Notes: generated by a model from the letters alone, not told the origin. Positions 8,256 through 17,023 are shown, counted from the first letter of the stretch. The stretch is DNA of 64,000 bases from an uncultured Eubacteriales bacterium (GCA_900314775.1 OMWM01000003.1:1-64000); one strand, 5' to 3'. Numbers and translations are program-made.

Positions 8256-9022
8256 CAGGCAAATTAATAAAGCATGAGTGGAAGACATATTCGAGGGCTA
8301 TGATTCCGATACTGCTGTTCATGGCAGCCATCACAGCAGCCATGTGGATTGCGAATCTGTTCGCAGATGAAGGCAGCACGAGGTTAGCGGCTTTCTGGTT
8401 TATTATGTACAGCTGTACGGCCATCGCCGTCTCGGTCATCGCCTTTCTGCGGCCGGCGGTGCGTTTCAGCAAAAACCTGTATGGAGACGAGGGCTATCTG
8501 ATGCAGACGCTTCCGTGCAGCAAGCATGCGCTGATTCTGAGCAAAGGCATTGTCGCCGGGCTCTGGAATCTGATTCTGGTTGCCGCCCTTTTGGTAAGTA
8601 TGGTGGTGAGCGTATTCCATTTTAACGTGATCAGCAATTTAATCATGCCGTTATACAATTCAGGTATGACTTTCGGCGATTTCTGGATACTGGTCTCAGA
8701 AGATATGCTGCAGATGCCGGTCGGAGAGGCGGCAGTATTTACGGTTCTGGCAGTGGTGACATGGATGGGCATGCTGCTTGCGCTGCTCTATATGTGTGTC
8801 AGCATCGGACAGCTCTGGCGTTCCCACACGCTGCTTGGCACTGTACTGGCTCTGCTGGCATCCGTCATCGTGCTGGTGAACATCAGCAGCAGACTGATGT
8901 ACAATCATGTCTTCTCAAGTGCGGCGGCCATGCACTGGTCAGATGTGATATTTAATGCCGTCGTGGCAGTGATCTGCTATATTGTCACAGAGCTCCTTAT
9001 GAGCAGGAGACTGAATCTGTAG
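8252..9022 (+). CDS. ABC transporter permease
   Basis: A 256-residue hydrophobic protein with about six membrane spans (roughly 18-38, 50-72, 108-132, 160-185, 196-216 and 228-248). It overlaps the ATPase gene by ATGA, so the two are coupled. It resembles ABC-2 type permeases found beside YtrA regulators, and no soluble domain is present. It is the last gene of the operon and ends ahead of the terminator at 9171. Confidence 0.85.
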   Translation: MTGKLIKHEWKTYSRAMIPILLFMAAITAAMWIANLFADEGSTRLAAFWFIMYSCTAIAVSVIAFLRPAVRFSKNLYGDEGYLMQTLPCSKHALILSKGIVAGLWNLILVAALLVSMVVSVFHFNVISNLIMPLYNSGMTFGDFWILVSEDMLQMPVGEAAVFTVLAVVTWMGMLLALLYMCVSIGQLWRSHTLLGTVLALLASVIVLVNISSRLMYNHVFSSAAAMHWSDVIFNAVVAVICYIVTELLMSRRLNL

Positions 9023-9170
9023 GCAGAAGGAAACTTTGCCGGAAAACGGGGATCTGCCGGAAAACCTTACCGTCATTGACGGCGGTGCTTTGGTGTCCTA
9101 TATTGAATAGGTCGGGGGAGCGAAAGTCATTGGATCAGAGGTCCGGTGGCTTTCTGCTTTCTGACAGAAT
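9023..9170. other. Intergenic stretch with small hairpins, unassigned
   Basis: It holds a direct repeat TGCCGGAAAAC (about 9039 and 9057), a CCGTC-ATT-GACGG hairpin and a CCTAT-ATTGA-ATAGG hairpin, then the terminator at 9171. It could be the 3' untranslated region of the ABC operon or a small RNA. I do not recognise an RNA family, and there is no ribosome site or convincing frame. Confidence 0.35.
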
Positions 9171-9210
9171 GCGGCCGGTATACACTTACTGTATACCGGC
9201 CGCTGTTTTT
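9171..9210. terminator. Bidirectional terminator
   Basis: A 13-bp perfect stem (9171-9183 with 9191-9203) with loop ACTTACT, followed by TGTTTTT. It serves the ABC operon from the left and the lipase gene from the right. Confidence 0.85.
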
Positions 9211-9226
9211 ATATTCTCATGACTAA

Positions 9227-10156
9227 TCAGGCTGGCAGATGTGCGTCAAAGAAATCGGTAATGCCGTCTTCAACTTCACTGCGGATGTCACGGTAATTGT
9301 GGATTTCATGGCGGTAGCCGCTGTACAGTCTGGTCTTTATGTCGTGGCCTGTCTGGGTAAGCCAGTTGCTGACCTGCATGACGCCTTCGCCGTAATATCC
9401 GAACGGATCCTGGTCGCCGGCGATGCTGTAGATCGGCAGCGTCTTCGGTACCTTTTCTGCCCAGTCTTTGCTGTCGACATCGTCGATCATCTGCATGAAA
9501 TACAGATAGGTCTGGTTCGGCGTCGGTTTTGTGAAAGCATCAAACGGGTCATTGGCGTGGTCGATCTGCACATACGGATCGTGGCAGATCCATTCGTTGC
9601 CGATCTTCGGTGCGCCGGTACGTTCAAACATCCAGCCAAGAACCGCGGCACCGATTTCCGGGTCCGCCTTGGCGCCTTCGCCGGCATCCACCTTGGCCTG
9701 CAGCATGGCGATAGCTTCCTTCTTGCCCGGGAAGAGGCCGCAGGTGCCGCAGATTGTGGCAGCCGTCAGGTCGCCGCCGTATTTCGCCATGTACTGGCGG
9801 ACAATGATAGAACCCATGCTGTGACCGAAAATGAAATATGGAAGATCAGGGTAGAGCTTTACGGTCTCATCGTGGAGCTTCTTCTCATCTTCAACCATGG
9901 TCATAAAGCCCTTATCGCCCCAGTCGCCCCAGGTGTCATTCTCGATGGCTGTCTTGCCGTGGCCGACGTGGTCATCGCATGCGACGATATAATCATGATC
10001 GACGAAATCACTGATCATGTGCAGGTAGCGGCGTGCGTGTTCGCCGAAACCATGCACCAGCTGGATGATGCCCTTCGGCTTAGCCGCCGGTGCGTAAATC
10101 CAGCCATAGACAGTGTCGCGCTCATTAAAAGATTTAAAGGTAATCTCATGAAGCAT
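9227..10156 (-). CDS. Alpha/beta hydrolase, serine aminopeptidase S33 / lysophospholipase type
   Basis: A 309-residue cytosolic alpha/beta hydrolase. Visible are the oxyanion strand LVHGFGEHARRY near residue 34, DHVGHGKT near 62, the nucleophile elbow GHSMGS near 113, a GDQDPFGYYG acid region near 243 and HEIHNY carrying the likely catalytic histidine near 284. This matches monoacylglycerol-lipase-like proteins (PF12146). The ATG at 10156 follows GGAGGG. It stands alone between two hairpins. The natural substrate is not deducible. Confidence 0.88.
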   Translation of the reverse strand: MLHEITFKSFNERDTVYGWIYAPAAKPKGIIQLVHGFGEHARRYLHMISDFVDHDYIVACDDHVGHGKTAIENDTWGDWGDKGFMTMVEDEKKLHDETVKLYPDLPYFIFGHSMGSIIVRQYMAKYGGDLTAATICGTCGLFPGKKEAIAMLQAKVDAGEGAKADPEIGAAVLGWMFERTGAPKIGNEWICHDPYVQIDHANDPFDAFTKPTPNQTYLYFMQMIDDVDSKDWAEKVPKTLPIYSIAGDQDPFGYYGEGVMQVSNWLTQTGHDIKTRLYSGYRHEIHNYRDIRSEVEDGITDFFDAHLPA

Positions 10157-10189
10157 TTTTCAGTTCCCTCCGTTCTGTTAATTACCTAT

Positions 10190-10198
10190 ATTATAGCA
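10190..10198 (-). promoter_or_regulatory. Extended -10 promoter of the hydrolase gene
   Basis: On the minus strand the sequence reads TGCTATAAT, a consensus extended -10, about 35 bases before the start codon. No good -35 box is seen at the usual distance, as is common for extended -10 promoters. Confidence 0.6.
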
Positions 10199-10264
10199 TT
10201 TTGACGGAGATATGACGGACAAATTATCAAATATTACGACAATTTAACGGAAATATATGAAAAT

Positions 10265-10311
10265 AACAGGGAACAGCCGTATATTTTCACAATAATAAGC
10301 TGTTCCCTGTT
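10265..10311 (-). terminator. Terminator of the SPFH/RHH/DUF1648 operon
   Basis: A perfect 13-bp stem (10265-10277 with 10299-10311) enclosing an AT-rich loop of 21 bases, with TTATTTTC after it on the minus strand. It lies five bases beyond the DUF1648 stop codon. Confidence 0.8.
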
Positions 10312-10315
10312 CATT

Positions 10316-10780
10316 TTATGCATTGAGCTTGAGTATAACCAGCGATGCGATCAGATCGACGGCGAGGGCTGCGAGAAACAGATTGAGAATCCAGATCGGC
10401 AGCACCGTATACCAGATTGTCTGCAGCGTGATATAGACAAACATCAGATCTGTGATGAGCGTTATCGAAGAGAGCATATGGTACAGAATCCGGTAGATGC
10501 GCAGGGCGTTTTCCTGTGTGATCTCTGCGCCGGTGTTCCATATCTGTGGATGTCGGCTGACGATGTACATGGTGATATGCAGGGCCCATCCGGTCAGTGC
10601 GATCCCGATCAGAGATGTCCTGTTACCCCAGCCGGTGATGGTGCCGTCAAAAGCATAGTGCGTCGGGAGACGGTCAGGCATCCGGTTCCACCGCACCGCC
10701 AGTACCAATGTCATCAGGATCAGAGAAAGGCAGCCGATCCTCATCATAAGGCGATCGGCAAAGGTTTCGGCTTCTCTCAT
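10316..10780 (-). CDS. DUF1648 domain membrane protein
   Basis: A 154-residue membrane protein with about four hydrophobic spans. Residues 28-52 carry the DUF1648 signature (RMPDRLPTHYAFDGTITGWG). GGAGG lies nine bases before the ATG at 10780, and the start is 14 bases after the RHH gene stop, so it is the last gene of a three-gene operon. Function is unknown; the family is found as a stand-alone unit and in SdpI-like immunity proteins. Confidence 0.82.
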   Translation of the reverse strand: MREAETFADRLMMRIGCLSLILMTLVLAVRWNRMPDRLPTHYAFDGTITGWGNRTSLIGIALTGWALHITMYIVSRHPQIWNTGAEITQENALRIYRILYHMLSSITLITDLMFVYITLQTIWYTVLPIWILNLFLAALAVDLIASLVILKLNA

Positions 10781-10794
10781 GGGCGATCCTCCGG

Positions 10795-10992
10795 TTATTT
10801 AATATCAAACTTCGGTTCTTCATCAAGATGGTCAGAAACGTATCTCCCGTCCTTCTTGCGCTGCTTGACGCATTCCGTCAGGAGATATTCGATCTGGCCG
10901 TTGACAGAGCGGAAATCATCTTCCGCCCAGGCGGCTATGGCATTGTATAATTTCTCGCTTAATCGGAGCGGAATCTGTTTTCTTGCTGCCAC
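10795..10992 (-). CDS. Arc/MetJ-type ribbon-helix-helix protein
   Basis: A 65-residue basic protein beginning [19 protein letters not shown], a typical ribbon-helix-helix strand and first helix, followed by [18 protein letters not shown] for the second. Proteins of this size bind DNA as dimers and often regulate their own operon. The start is a GTG at 10992 after GAGGTG. It sits between the SPFH gene and the DUF1648 gene. The palindrome in the operon promoter at 12144-12160 is a candidate target, which is inference. Confidence 0.85.
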   Translation of the reverse strand: MAARKQIPLRLSEKLYNAIAAWAEDDFRSVNGQIEYLLTECVKQRKKDGRYVSDHLDEEPKFDIK

Positions 10993-11060
10993 AGCAGTTC
11001 ACCTCATTCGTAAATAATGGATATTCCGCAGGCCGCAGGGACCCGCGGAAATGTTATCTG

Positions 11061-12092
11061 TCAGTATAAGCTGCCGGAATTGACTACCGGCTGTGTATCG
11101 TGATTGCCGCAGAGGACGACGAGCAGGTTGGAAACCATGGCTGCCTTGCGTTCCTCATCGAGGTTCACGACACCGTCTTCTTTCAGGCGGTCAAGCGCCA
11201 TCTCGACCATGCCGACGGCACCGTCGACGATCATCTTGCGGGCGTCGACGACAGCGGATGCCTGCTGGCGCTGCAGCATGACAGCCGCGATCTCCGGTGC
11301 GTAGGCAAGGTAAGTGATGCGCGCATCGATGATCTCGAGACCGGCATCCTGCACCTTCTCCTGAATCATGCTGCGGATCCGTTCCGCCACGACGGTGGTG
11401 GAGCCGCGCAGGCTGCCGTCATCGGCTTTCCCGTCGCCGGTCGTATCGACGTTCGGCGCCACATCGTACGGGTAGATCTTGACAATGTCGCGCACGGCCG
11501 TATCGCACTGCAGGGAAAGATATTCCTTGTAGTTGTCGACGTTGAACACCGCCTTGGCCGTGTCTGCGACGCGCCAGATAACCGCGACGCTGATCTCCAC
11601 CGGGTTGCCGAGGACATCATTGACCTTCTGCTTTGCATTGCTGAGAGTCATCGCCTTCAGTGAAATCTTCCGGCTCGGCATCTCTATCGAAGTGGTGGAG
11701 CGGGCCGCGTCGTAGATCCGGCGGGTAATCTGCACGGATTGCGCGTCCGCATCCACGTCGCCGCTCTGTCCGAGCTTCGTACCGGAAGCCGGGTTGACAC
11801 TGGTGCAGAACGGATTGACGAAGAAGAAGCCGTCTCCCTTGATGGTGCCGACGTATCGTCCGAAAAGCGTCAGCACAAGCGCTTCCTGCGGCTTCAGAAT
11901 CTTCAGTCCCAGAAACGGGAGCCAGCCGATGCCGAGAATAATCAGTCCCGGATAGAAGGCAAGTCCCGGCCCGAAGTCGCCTGCCTGCAGTATTCCTTCG
12001 ATGATCAGATAGACGCCGAAGGCAAGCAGGGCGATCGTCAGAACCAGAACCGGCATGCCAAGTTTCCTCGTGGTTAAAATCTTCTCTTTCAT
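11061..12092 (-). CDS. SPFH (band 7) domain protein
   Basis: A 343-residue protein with two N-terminal membrane segments (about 12-33 and 42-62), then an SPFH domain (about 70-290) that includes [35 protein letters not shown] beta-rich sequence and the [23 protein letters not shown] helix. It lacks the long flotillin tail. Such proteins form membrane-bound rings that organise membranes or proteases. It is the first gene of an operon with an RHH regulator and a DUF1648 protein. The ATG at 12092 has AAGGGGA upstream. Confidence 0.88.
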   Translation of the reverse strand: MKEKILTTRKLGMPVLVLTIALLAFGVYLIIEGILQAGDFGPGLAFYPGLIILGIGWLPFLGLKILKPQEALVLTLFGRYVGTIKGDGFFFVNPFCTSVNPASGTKLGQSGDVDADAQSVQITRRIYDAARSTTSIEMPSRKISLKAMTLSNAKQKVNDVLGNPVEISVAVIWRVADTAKAVFNVDNYKEYLSLQCDTAVRDIVKIYPYDVAPNVDTTGDGKADDGSLRGSTTVVAERIRSMIQEKVQDAGLEIIDARITYLAYAPEIAAVMLQRQQASAVVDARKMIVDGAVGMVEMALDRLKEDGVVNLDEERKAAMVSNLLVVLCGNHDTQPVVNSGSLY

Positions 12093-12143
12093 AATAATTC
12101 CCCTTTCTGCAAAATGCAGTAAACTGAAAAAGAATATTGCTTT

Positions 12144-12181
12144 GATATCATAATGATATCATCACGATTCTGCCGTGTCAA
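12144..12181 (-). promoter_or_regulatory. Promoter and palindromic operator of the SPFH operon
   Basis: On the minus strand the -35 TTGACA (12176-12181) and -10 TATCAT (12153-12158) have a 17-bp spacer. A perfect palindrome of eight-base arms around one central base, starting GATATCAT (12144-12160), covers the -10 and the start. A repressor is expected to bind here; the RHH protein of the same operon is the closest candidate. Confidence 0.85.
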
Positions 12182-12189
12182 GGCATTCC

Positions 12190-13023
12190 TCAGCAGCAGA
12201 AGAAAAACGCATTTTCCCGGCGCTGCGTAAAGTTCTGCGTCAGCATCCTTACATGGGAGAGAAAGGCCGGGTCGTCAAAATACAGGGCGTGCTGCGGGCA
12301 GCCGCGTATGCAGGCCTGGCATTTGATGCAGATGCCGTCGATTTTCGAAGGGTCCTCCGGGTCGATCGAAGCCATCGGGCACAGCGCGGCGCAGCGGCCG
12401 CAGCGGGTGCAGAGGGAAAAGTCGACCTTCGGTTTTGCCTTCAGGAACCGGGCAGGCTGCCCGTCCTCCATTTTCGGTACATAGTACGGCGCATCCGCAT
12501 CGCCGGGAACGGTCAGAGCCGGCAAGGTGCCGGGATCGTCGGATTGCGACAGAATCCTGCCTGACTGCAGGGCAAATGCACGGATCTGCGCAAGATCCTG
12601 CTCATCCGGCCGACCGGTGCCGATCTGGTCCGAAAAGGCGTGGCGGCAGGAGAGTGCGGCGCCGGCGACCAGCCGGAAACCGTCTCCGCCCAGCACGGCG
12701 CAAAGCTCCGCGAGAGCGTTGTCATAGCTGCGGTTGCCGTAGGTCACAATGGCGATGGCCGGGGCGCCGCCGCCGGTCAGCCGCGTCTTGAAATCCGGCA
12801 GTATTTTGTTCGGCAGCTTGCCGGCATAGGTCGGCGAACCGACGATGACAAGGCAGCTGCTGTCAAAGGAAAAGTCTTTCTGACGGGCCGCGGCCGGCGT
12901 GAAATCATTTTCCTCAAGGGGCAGGCCGAGCTGCCCGGAGAGCGCTTTTCCGGCGGCTTTCACGGCTTTGGCCGTGGTGCCGGCCGGGCTGAAATAAAGC
13001 AGACAGATACGTTTTATTTTCAT
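12190..13023 (-). CDS. EFR1 family flavodoxin-ferredoxin
   Basis: A 277-residue protein starting at the ATG at 13023; the longer open frame upstream lies in the preceding gene. Residues 1-165 form a flavodoxin-like domain with the FMN loop YFSPAGTTAKAV and VGSPTYAGKLPNK. The C-terminal part holds two [4Fe-4S] ferredoxin motifs, CTRCGRCAALCP and CIKCQACIRGCP. It should carry electrons at low potential in the cytosol. It lies 17 bases after a radical SAM gene in the same orientation, so it may be that enzyme's electron donor (inference). Confidence 0.9.
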   Translation of the reverse strand: MKIKRICLLYFSPAGTTAKAVKAAGKALSGQLGLPLEENDFTPAAARQKDFSFDSSCLVIVGSPTYAGKLPNKILPDFKTRLTGGGAPAIAIVTYGNRSYDNALAELCAVLGGDGFRLVAGAALSCRHAFSDQIGTGRPDEQDLAQIRAFALQSGRILSQSDDPGTLPALTVPGDADAPYYVPKMEDGQPARFLKAKPKVDFSLCTRCGRCAALCPMASIDPEDPSKIDGICIKCQACIRGCPQHALYFDDPAFLSHVRMLTQNFTQRRENAFFFCC

Positions 13024-13040
13024 AAGATCACTTCCCTTAT

Positions 13041-13868
13041 TCAAAGGTTGCCCGGATAGACGAAATCCAGGTATTCCCGGGCAATTTCCGTCAGGCGCAG
13101 AACCGTTTTGACGGGCGTCGGCTGCGCATCCGCCATCTGATAGCGCGGGAAAAAGCGCGTGATATGCAGCGGAATAGTCCTGTCGATGCTTTGCAGAAAC
13201 GCGCATTCACGGCGCATGTCTTCTTCGCTGTCATTGCAGTCCGGGACGATCAGCGTGGTCACTTCGAGATGGCAGTTTTCCGCCGCCAGGGCGATATTCC
13301 TTTTGACATTATCCAGGCTGCCGCCGAGCCGCCGGTACCAGGCGGGCGTAAAGCCTTTGAGGTCGATGTTGGCCGCATCGATCAGCGGCAGCAGCGCCCG
13401 GAAATACGGCTCTTCGAGCGTGCCGTTGGAGACGAGCACGTTCAGCAGATGTCTGCTGCGGATTTCCTGCGCGCAGCTGCGCACGAATTCATAGCTGACG
13501 AGCGGTTCATTGTAGGTATAGGCGAGCCCGATATTGCCGCGGGGAACGAGTGATTGCGCTTGCTCAGCCAGCATCTGCGGCGTAACCTGCAGGAGCTGAT
13601 CAGGATAATCCGCCCGCCCATGTGCGGACAGAGAGTAATTCTGGCAGAACGGGCAGTTCAGATTGCAGCCGAAGGTACCGACAGAGAGAATCAGGCTGCC
13701 GGGGTGAAAACGGCGCAGCGGCTTCTTCTCGATCGGGTCGAGGGCGAGGCCGGCGATTAGCCCATAGCTGTCGGAAACGATTCTGCCGTCCCGGCAGCTT
13801 CTGGCCCGGCACAGGCCGGTCTGCCCCTCTGACAGATCGCAATGGTGAAAACACAGATCACATTTCAT
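13041..13868 (-). CDS. amrS: AmmeMemoRadiSam system radical SAM enzyme
   Basis: A 275-residue radical SAM protein. An N-terminal cysteine cluster (CDLCFHHC, then CRARSC) precedes the SAM-cluster motif CNLNCPFC near residue 69, followed by GNIGLAYTYNEPLVSYEF near 110. This is the AmrS/PflA-like family that always travels with AMMECR1 and Memo/LigB proteins. The reaction of the system is not established. Its ATG shares one base with the stop of the LigB-AMMECR1 gene (TGATG), so translation is coupled. Confidence 0.92.
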   Translation of the reverse strand: MKCDLCFHHCDLSEGQTGLCRARSCRDGRIVSDSYGLIAGLALDPIEKKPLRRFHPGSLILSVGTFGCNLNCPFCQNYSLSAHGRADYPDQLLQVTPQMLAEQAQSLVPRGNIGLAYTYNEPLVSYEFVRSCAQEIRSRHLLNVLVSNGTLEEPYFRALLPLIDAANIDLKGFTPAWYRRLGGSLDNVKRNIALAAENCHLEVTTLIVPDCNDSEEDMRRECAFLQSIDRTIPLHITRFFPRYQMADAQPTPVKTVLRLTEIAREYLDFVYPGNL

Positions 13869-15262
13869 CAGTAATGCCTCACGACTTCAAAACGTTCAAG
13901 CTGATAGGGTTCGTCCTCGCCGATGCCGCCTTTTTCACGGGCAATGCGGATCTGTTCGGCGACGGTGTCGACGCCGTCCAGGTTCGGCAGCAGAAGGCCG
14001 CGCCGCCGGCCGCAGGAGACGATGACGCCGTAGCGCTTCGGGTCCAGCTGCGACGGGTCATCGACCGGTTCGGTCTGCCCGAGGACATCGACGGTGATGA
14101 CGAGGATGCCGAGTTCATCCGCGCGAACCGGCGCAAAGCGGGGATCGCGGGAGCAGGCGGAAATGCCGTTCTGCACGATTTCTTCGGCGATGGAGCCGGT
14201 GACCGGTCCGATGGTGCCGATGCAGCCGCGCAGCTGTCCGAATTCGTGCAGAGACACGAAGACGCCGGCGCGCCTGTCCTTCATCTGAGGCGGCAGATCG
14301 TCCGGATACTGCGTGAGCTTTCTGCCGGTGCGGACATAGGTGTCAACGCTCAGGCGTGCCAGCCGGACATACGGGTCTTCCCCGGCGTGGATTTCGGCGA
14401 GCTTCTTTGCCCGGAAATCATCCAGCTGCGGCAGAAAATGCCGCGCCGGGTCCTCACCGGTGACGCGGAAAGCGGCGACGCCGTAGCCGACACCGAACGG
14501 GCCCTCGTAGCTCAGGAGTTTTGACTGCACCGCCAGCCCGTCGAGTGCGCCGGCCATGATCTGAAATGATTTCAGGCCGCAGTTGGCAGACCGCTCGGAA
14601 AATCCTTCGTCGAATGTCAGAAACTGCAGAAAATCTCCCTCGTCCATGGCCCGGGTAACCTGCCGGTCAAACAGCGGCCCTTCCGGCGCGAAACCGTACG
14701 GACCGTCTTCTTTTAATTTGTGGGAAAGGTCGCCGCTTGCCACGAGGACGACGCGCTTGCCGGTTCTTCGCGCGGCCTTCTGAATGCACATGCCGAGCTG
14801 GTAGTGCTCGCGCGCGGAAAAGCCGGAGAGGCCGATGCGCACAACCGGGCAGCTGACGCCGGCTTTCTGCAGAAACCAAAGCGGGATGAAGGAAGCGTGA
14901 TCGATCGATGGATCGCGCTCGCCGAGGGTTCCGGCGGCCAGGCCCGCTTTTTCCGCCTCATCGATGATGGCCTCGCGCAGCAGATTATCGTAGGATACAG
15001 ACAGGCTCGCCTGCGGCGCCCTGAACTGATGCATGTCGCCCCTGCCGCCGCTGCCGGGCGCTATATGAAAATAGTCATAATAGGCAATAATATGCGGTGT
15101 CGTGATGACAATCGCCTCCGGCGAAAGCGACCTGACGAACTGCGCAGCCGCGTCGTAGGCATCGATTGTCTTGCTTATCTTCTTTTCCTCACCCCGGCCG
15201 ACATCGGGAATGATGAGCGGCGGGTGCGGGACAATCACAGCACCGGGAATAAAATCATTCAC
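13868..15262 (-). CDS. LigB-AMMECR1 fusion, AmmeMemoRadiSam system protein
   Basis: A 464-residue fusion. Residues 1-270 are an extradiol-dioxygenase class III (LigB/MEMO-like) domain with VPHPPLI near 11, TTPHIIAYYDYF near 54 and VASGDLSHKL near 170, which supply metal-binding histidines. Residues 290-464 are an AMMECR1 domain with the conserved LRGCIGTIGP motif near 348. The start is a GTG at 15262 with GGAGGTG before it. It leads an operon with the radical SAM enzyme and EFR1. The family substrate is unknown. Confidence 0.92.
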   Translation of the reverse strand: MNDFIPGAVIVPHPPLIIPDVGRGEEKKISKTIDAYDAAAQFVRSLSPEAIVITTPHIIAYYDYFHIAPGSGGRGDMHQFRAPQASLSVSYDNLLREAIIDEAEKAGLAAGTLGERDPSIDHASFIPLWFLQKAGVSCPVVRIGLSGFSAREHYQLGMCIQKAARRTGKRVVLVASGDLSHKLKEDGPYGFAPEGPLFDRQVTRAMDEGDFLQFLTFDEGFSERSANCGLKSFQIMAGALDGLAVQSKLLSYEGPFGVGYGVAAFRVTGEDPARHFLPQLDDFRAKKLAEIHAGEDPYVRLARLSVDTYVRTGRKLTQYPDDLPPQMKDRRAGVFVSLHEFGQLRGCIGTIGPVTGSIAEEIVQNGISACSRDPRFAPVRADELGILVITVDVLGQTEPVDDPSQLDPKRYGVIVSCGRRRGLLLPNLDGVDTVAEQIRIAREKGGIGEDEPYQLERFEVVRHY

Positions 15263-15434
15263 AAAAACACCTCCTGCATAATTTGTTTACTGTTTAAATT
15301 ATAACACGATTGTACAAATAAAAAACAATCTGCGCCGGCGGCGGGAAAATTATCGCGGCGGATGTATCCGGACGGTGCGGTAGTGTAAAATAGAAGTATC
15401 AGGGCGCGGCGGCGCGGAATGTGGAGGTGTTCGG

Positions 15435-16922
15435 ATGAAAAGAGCGGGCGGTATCCTGCTTTCCATTACAAGTCTGGCTTCCCCTTACGGGATCGGTACA
15501 CTGGGGAAGGCGGCGTATGAATTTGTCGATTTTCTGAGAGAGGCCGGGCAGTCGTACTGGCAGATTCTGCCGGTGGGACCGACCGGATACGGAGACAGCC
15601 CGTATCAGTCTTTTTCCGCCTTTGCCGGGAATCCTTATCTGATCGATCTGGATATGCTGCAGGAGGCAGGGCTTCTTGAGAAAAATGAGTATGCGGCGGA
15701 GGACTGGGGGCGCGATCTGCAGCGGGTGGATTACGGCCTGCTGTATCAGAAGAGGCTGCCGGTGCTGCGTCTGGCGGCAGACCGCTTTCTGGAGGCACCA
15801 TCGGAGGAGTTCGGCCAGTGGCAGAGGGAGCAGGTCTGGCTCGATGACTATGCGCTGTTCATGGCGCTCAAGGAGCAGCACGCGGGCGCTGCCTGGACGG
15901 ACTGGGAGGAAGATCTGCGGCGCCGCAGACCGGCGGCGCTGGCGCAGGCCGCGCGGGAAAATGAAGAGGAGATCCGGCGGCAGAAGGCGATCCAGTATTT
16001 CTTCAGCCGGCAGTGGTATCGCCTGAAAGCGTATGCCAACCGGAACGGCATTTCGCTGATCGGCGACCTGCCGATCTATGCCGCCGGGGACAGCGCGGAT
16101 GTCTGGGCGGACACGGCGCTTTTTCAGCTCGATGAAAATCTTGCTCCGAAGGAGGTTGCGGGCGTCCCGCCGGACGGCTTTACGGACAAAGGACAGGTAT
16201 GGGGCAATCCGCTCTATGACTGGGAGAGCATGAAGCAGGACGGCTATGACTGGTGGGTGCGGCGAATCGCCTGTGCCTGCCGCCGGCACGATGTCGTCAG
16301 AATCGATCATTTCCGCGGCTTTGCCGGTTATTTTGCAGTCCCGCAGGGGGCGCAGACGGCGGCCGGCGGGCGCTGGCGGAAAGGACCGGGCATGGACCTC
16401 TTCCGGGCCGTGCGGGAGAAATGCGGTGACTGCCGGATCATCGCGGAGGATCTCGGCTATCTGAATCAGGAGGTGCGCAGCCTCCTGCAGGAGACCGGTT
16501 TTCCGGGGATGAAGGTGCTGGAATTCGCGTTTGATACGCGGGACGGCGGCAATTATTTCCCGTATACCTATCCGCACAGCTGTGTGTGCTACACGGGAAC
16601 GCACGACAATGAACCGGTGTCCGGCTGGGTGCAGACGGCACGTCCCGCGGATGTGCATCTGGCCGGGGAGTACCTGAATCTGACAAAAGAGGAAGGGTAC
16701 GGCTGGGGCCTGATGCGCGGCGCCTGGGCTTCGCCGGCGGACCTGGCCATCGTGCAGGCACAGGATGTGCTGGGACTCGGGCATGAAGCCAGGATGAACA
16801 CGCCGTCGACGCTGCGCGGCAACTGGCAGTGGCGGGCGCTGCCGGGCGTTTTCACGCCGGAGCTGGCCGGGCGGCTGCATCACCGGATGGAGCTGTACGG
16901 GCGGGCACCGGAAGATTTATGA
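15435..16922 (+). CDS. malQ: 4-alpha-glucanotransferase
   Basis: A 495-residue GH77 amylomaltase. It opens with RAGGILLSITSLASPYGIGT, has the QILPVGPTGYGDSPYQS subsite, the nucleophile region VVRIDHFRGF near residue 293, IIAEDLGYL near 336 and YTGTHDNEPVSGW near 390. It rearranges alpha-1,4-glucan chains in maltodextrin and glycogen use. The length is typical. The ATG at 15435 follows GGAGG at 15423. No other starch gene lies beside it. Confidence 0.95.
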   Translation: MKRAGGILLSITSLASPYGIGTLGKAAYEFVDFLREAGQSYWQILPVGPTGYGDSPYQSFSAFAGNPYLIDLDMLQEAGLLEKNEYAAEDWGRDLQRVDYGLLYQKRLPVLRLAADRFLEAPSEEFGQWQREQVWLDDYALFMALKEQHAGAAWTDWEEDLRRRRPAALAQAARENEEEIRRQKAIQYFFSRQWYRLKAYANRNGISLIGDLPIYAAGDSADVWADTALFQLDENLAPKEVAGVPPDGFTDKGQVWGNPLYDWESMKQDGYDWWVRRIACACRRHDVVRIDHFRGFAGYFAVPQGAQTAAGGRWRKGPGMDLFRAVREKCGDCRIIAEDLGYLNQEVRSLLQETGFPGMKVLEFAFDTRDGGNYFPYTYPHSCVCYTGTHDNEPVSGWVQTARPADVHLAGEYLNLTKEEGYGWGLMRGAWASPADLAIVQAQDVLGLGHEARMNTPSTLRGNWQWRALPGVFTPELAGRLHHRMELYGRAPEDL

Positions 16923-17023
16923 CCGCCGGGTATTTTATTGCCCTTTAAACTGTGATAGACTGTTTTTATACATGTAATTCACGCGCCGGCGCACGGCCGG
17001 CCGTATCAAAGGAGTACAAGACT

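Noticed and set aside
9040..9110. Short leucine-rich-repeat-like stretch (LPENLTVIDGGAL) after the ABC operon
   Set aside because: Only about 22 codons, no start signal and a stop at once; likely chance or a tiny remnant.
10795..12092. Toxin-antitoxin pair with the RHH protein as antitoxin
   Set aside because: The neighbours are an SPFH protein and a DUF1648 membrane protein; nothing resembles a RelE, PemK or other known toxin.
15399..16883. 494-codon minus-strand frame opposite malQ
   Set aside because: The malQ frame has all GH77 motifs; the opposite frame is low-information Arg/Pro/Ala sequence.
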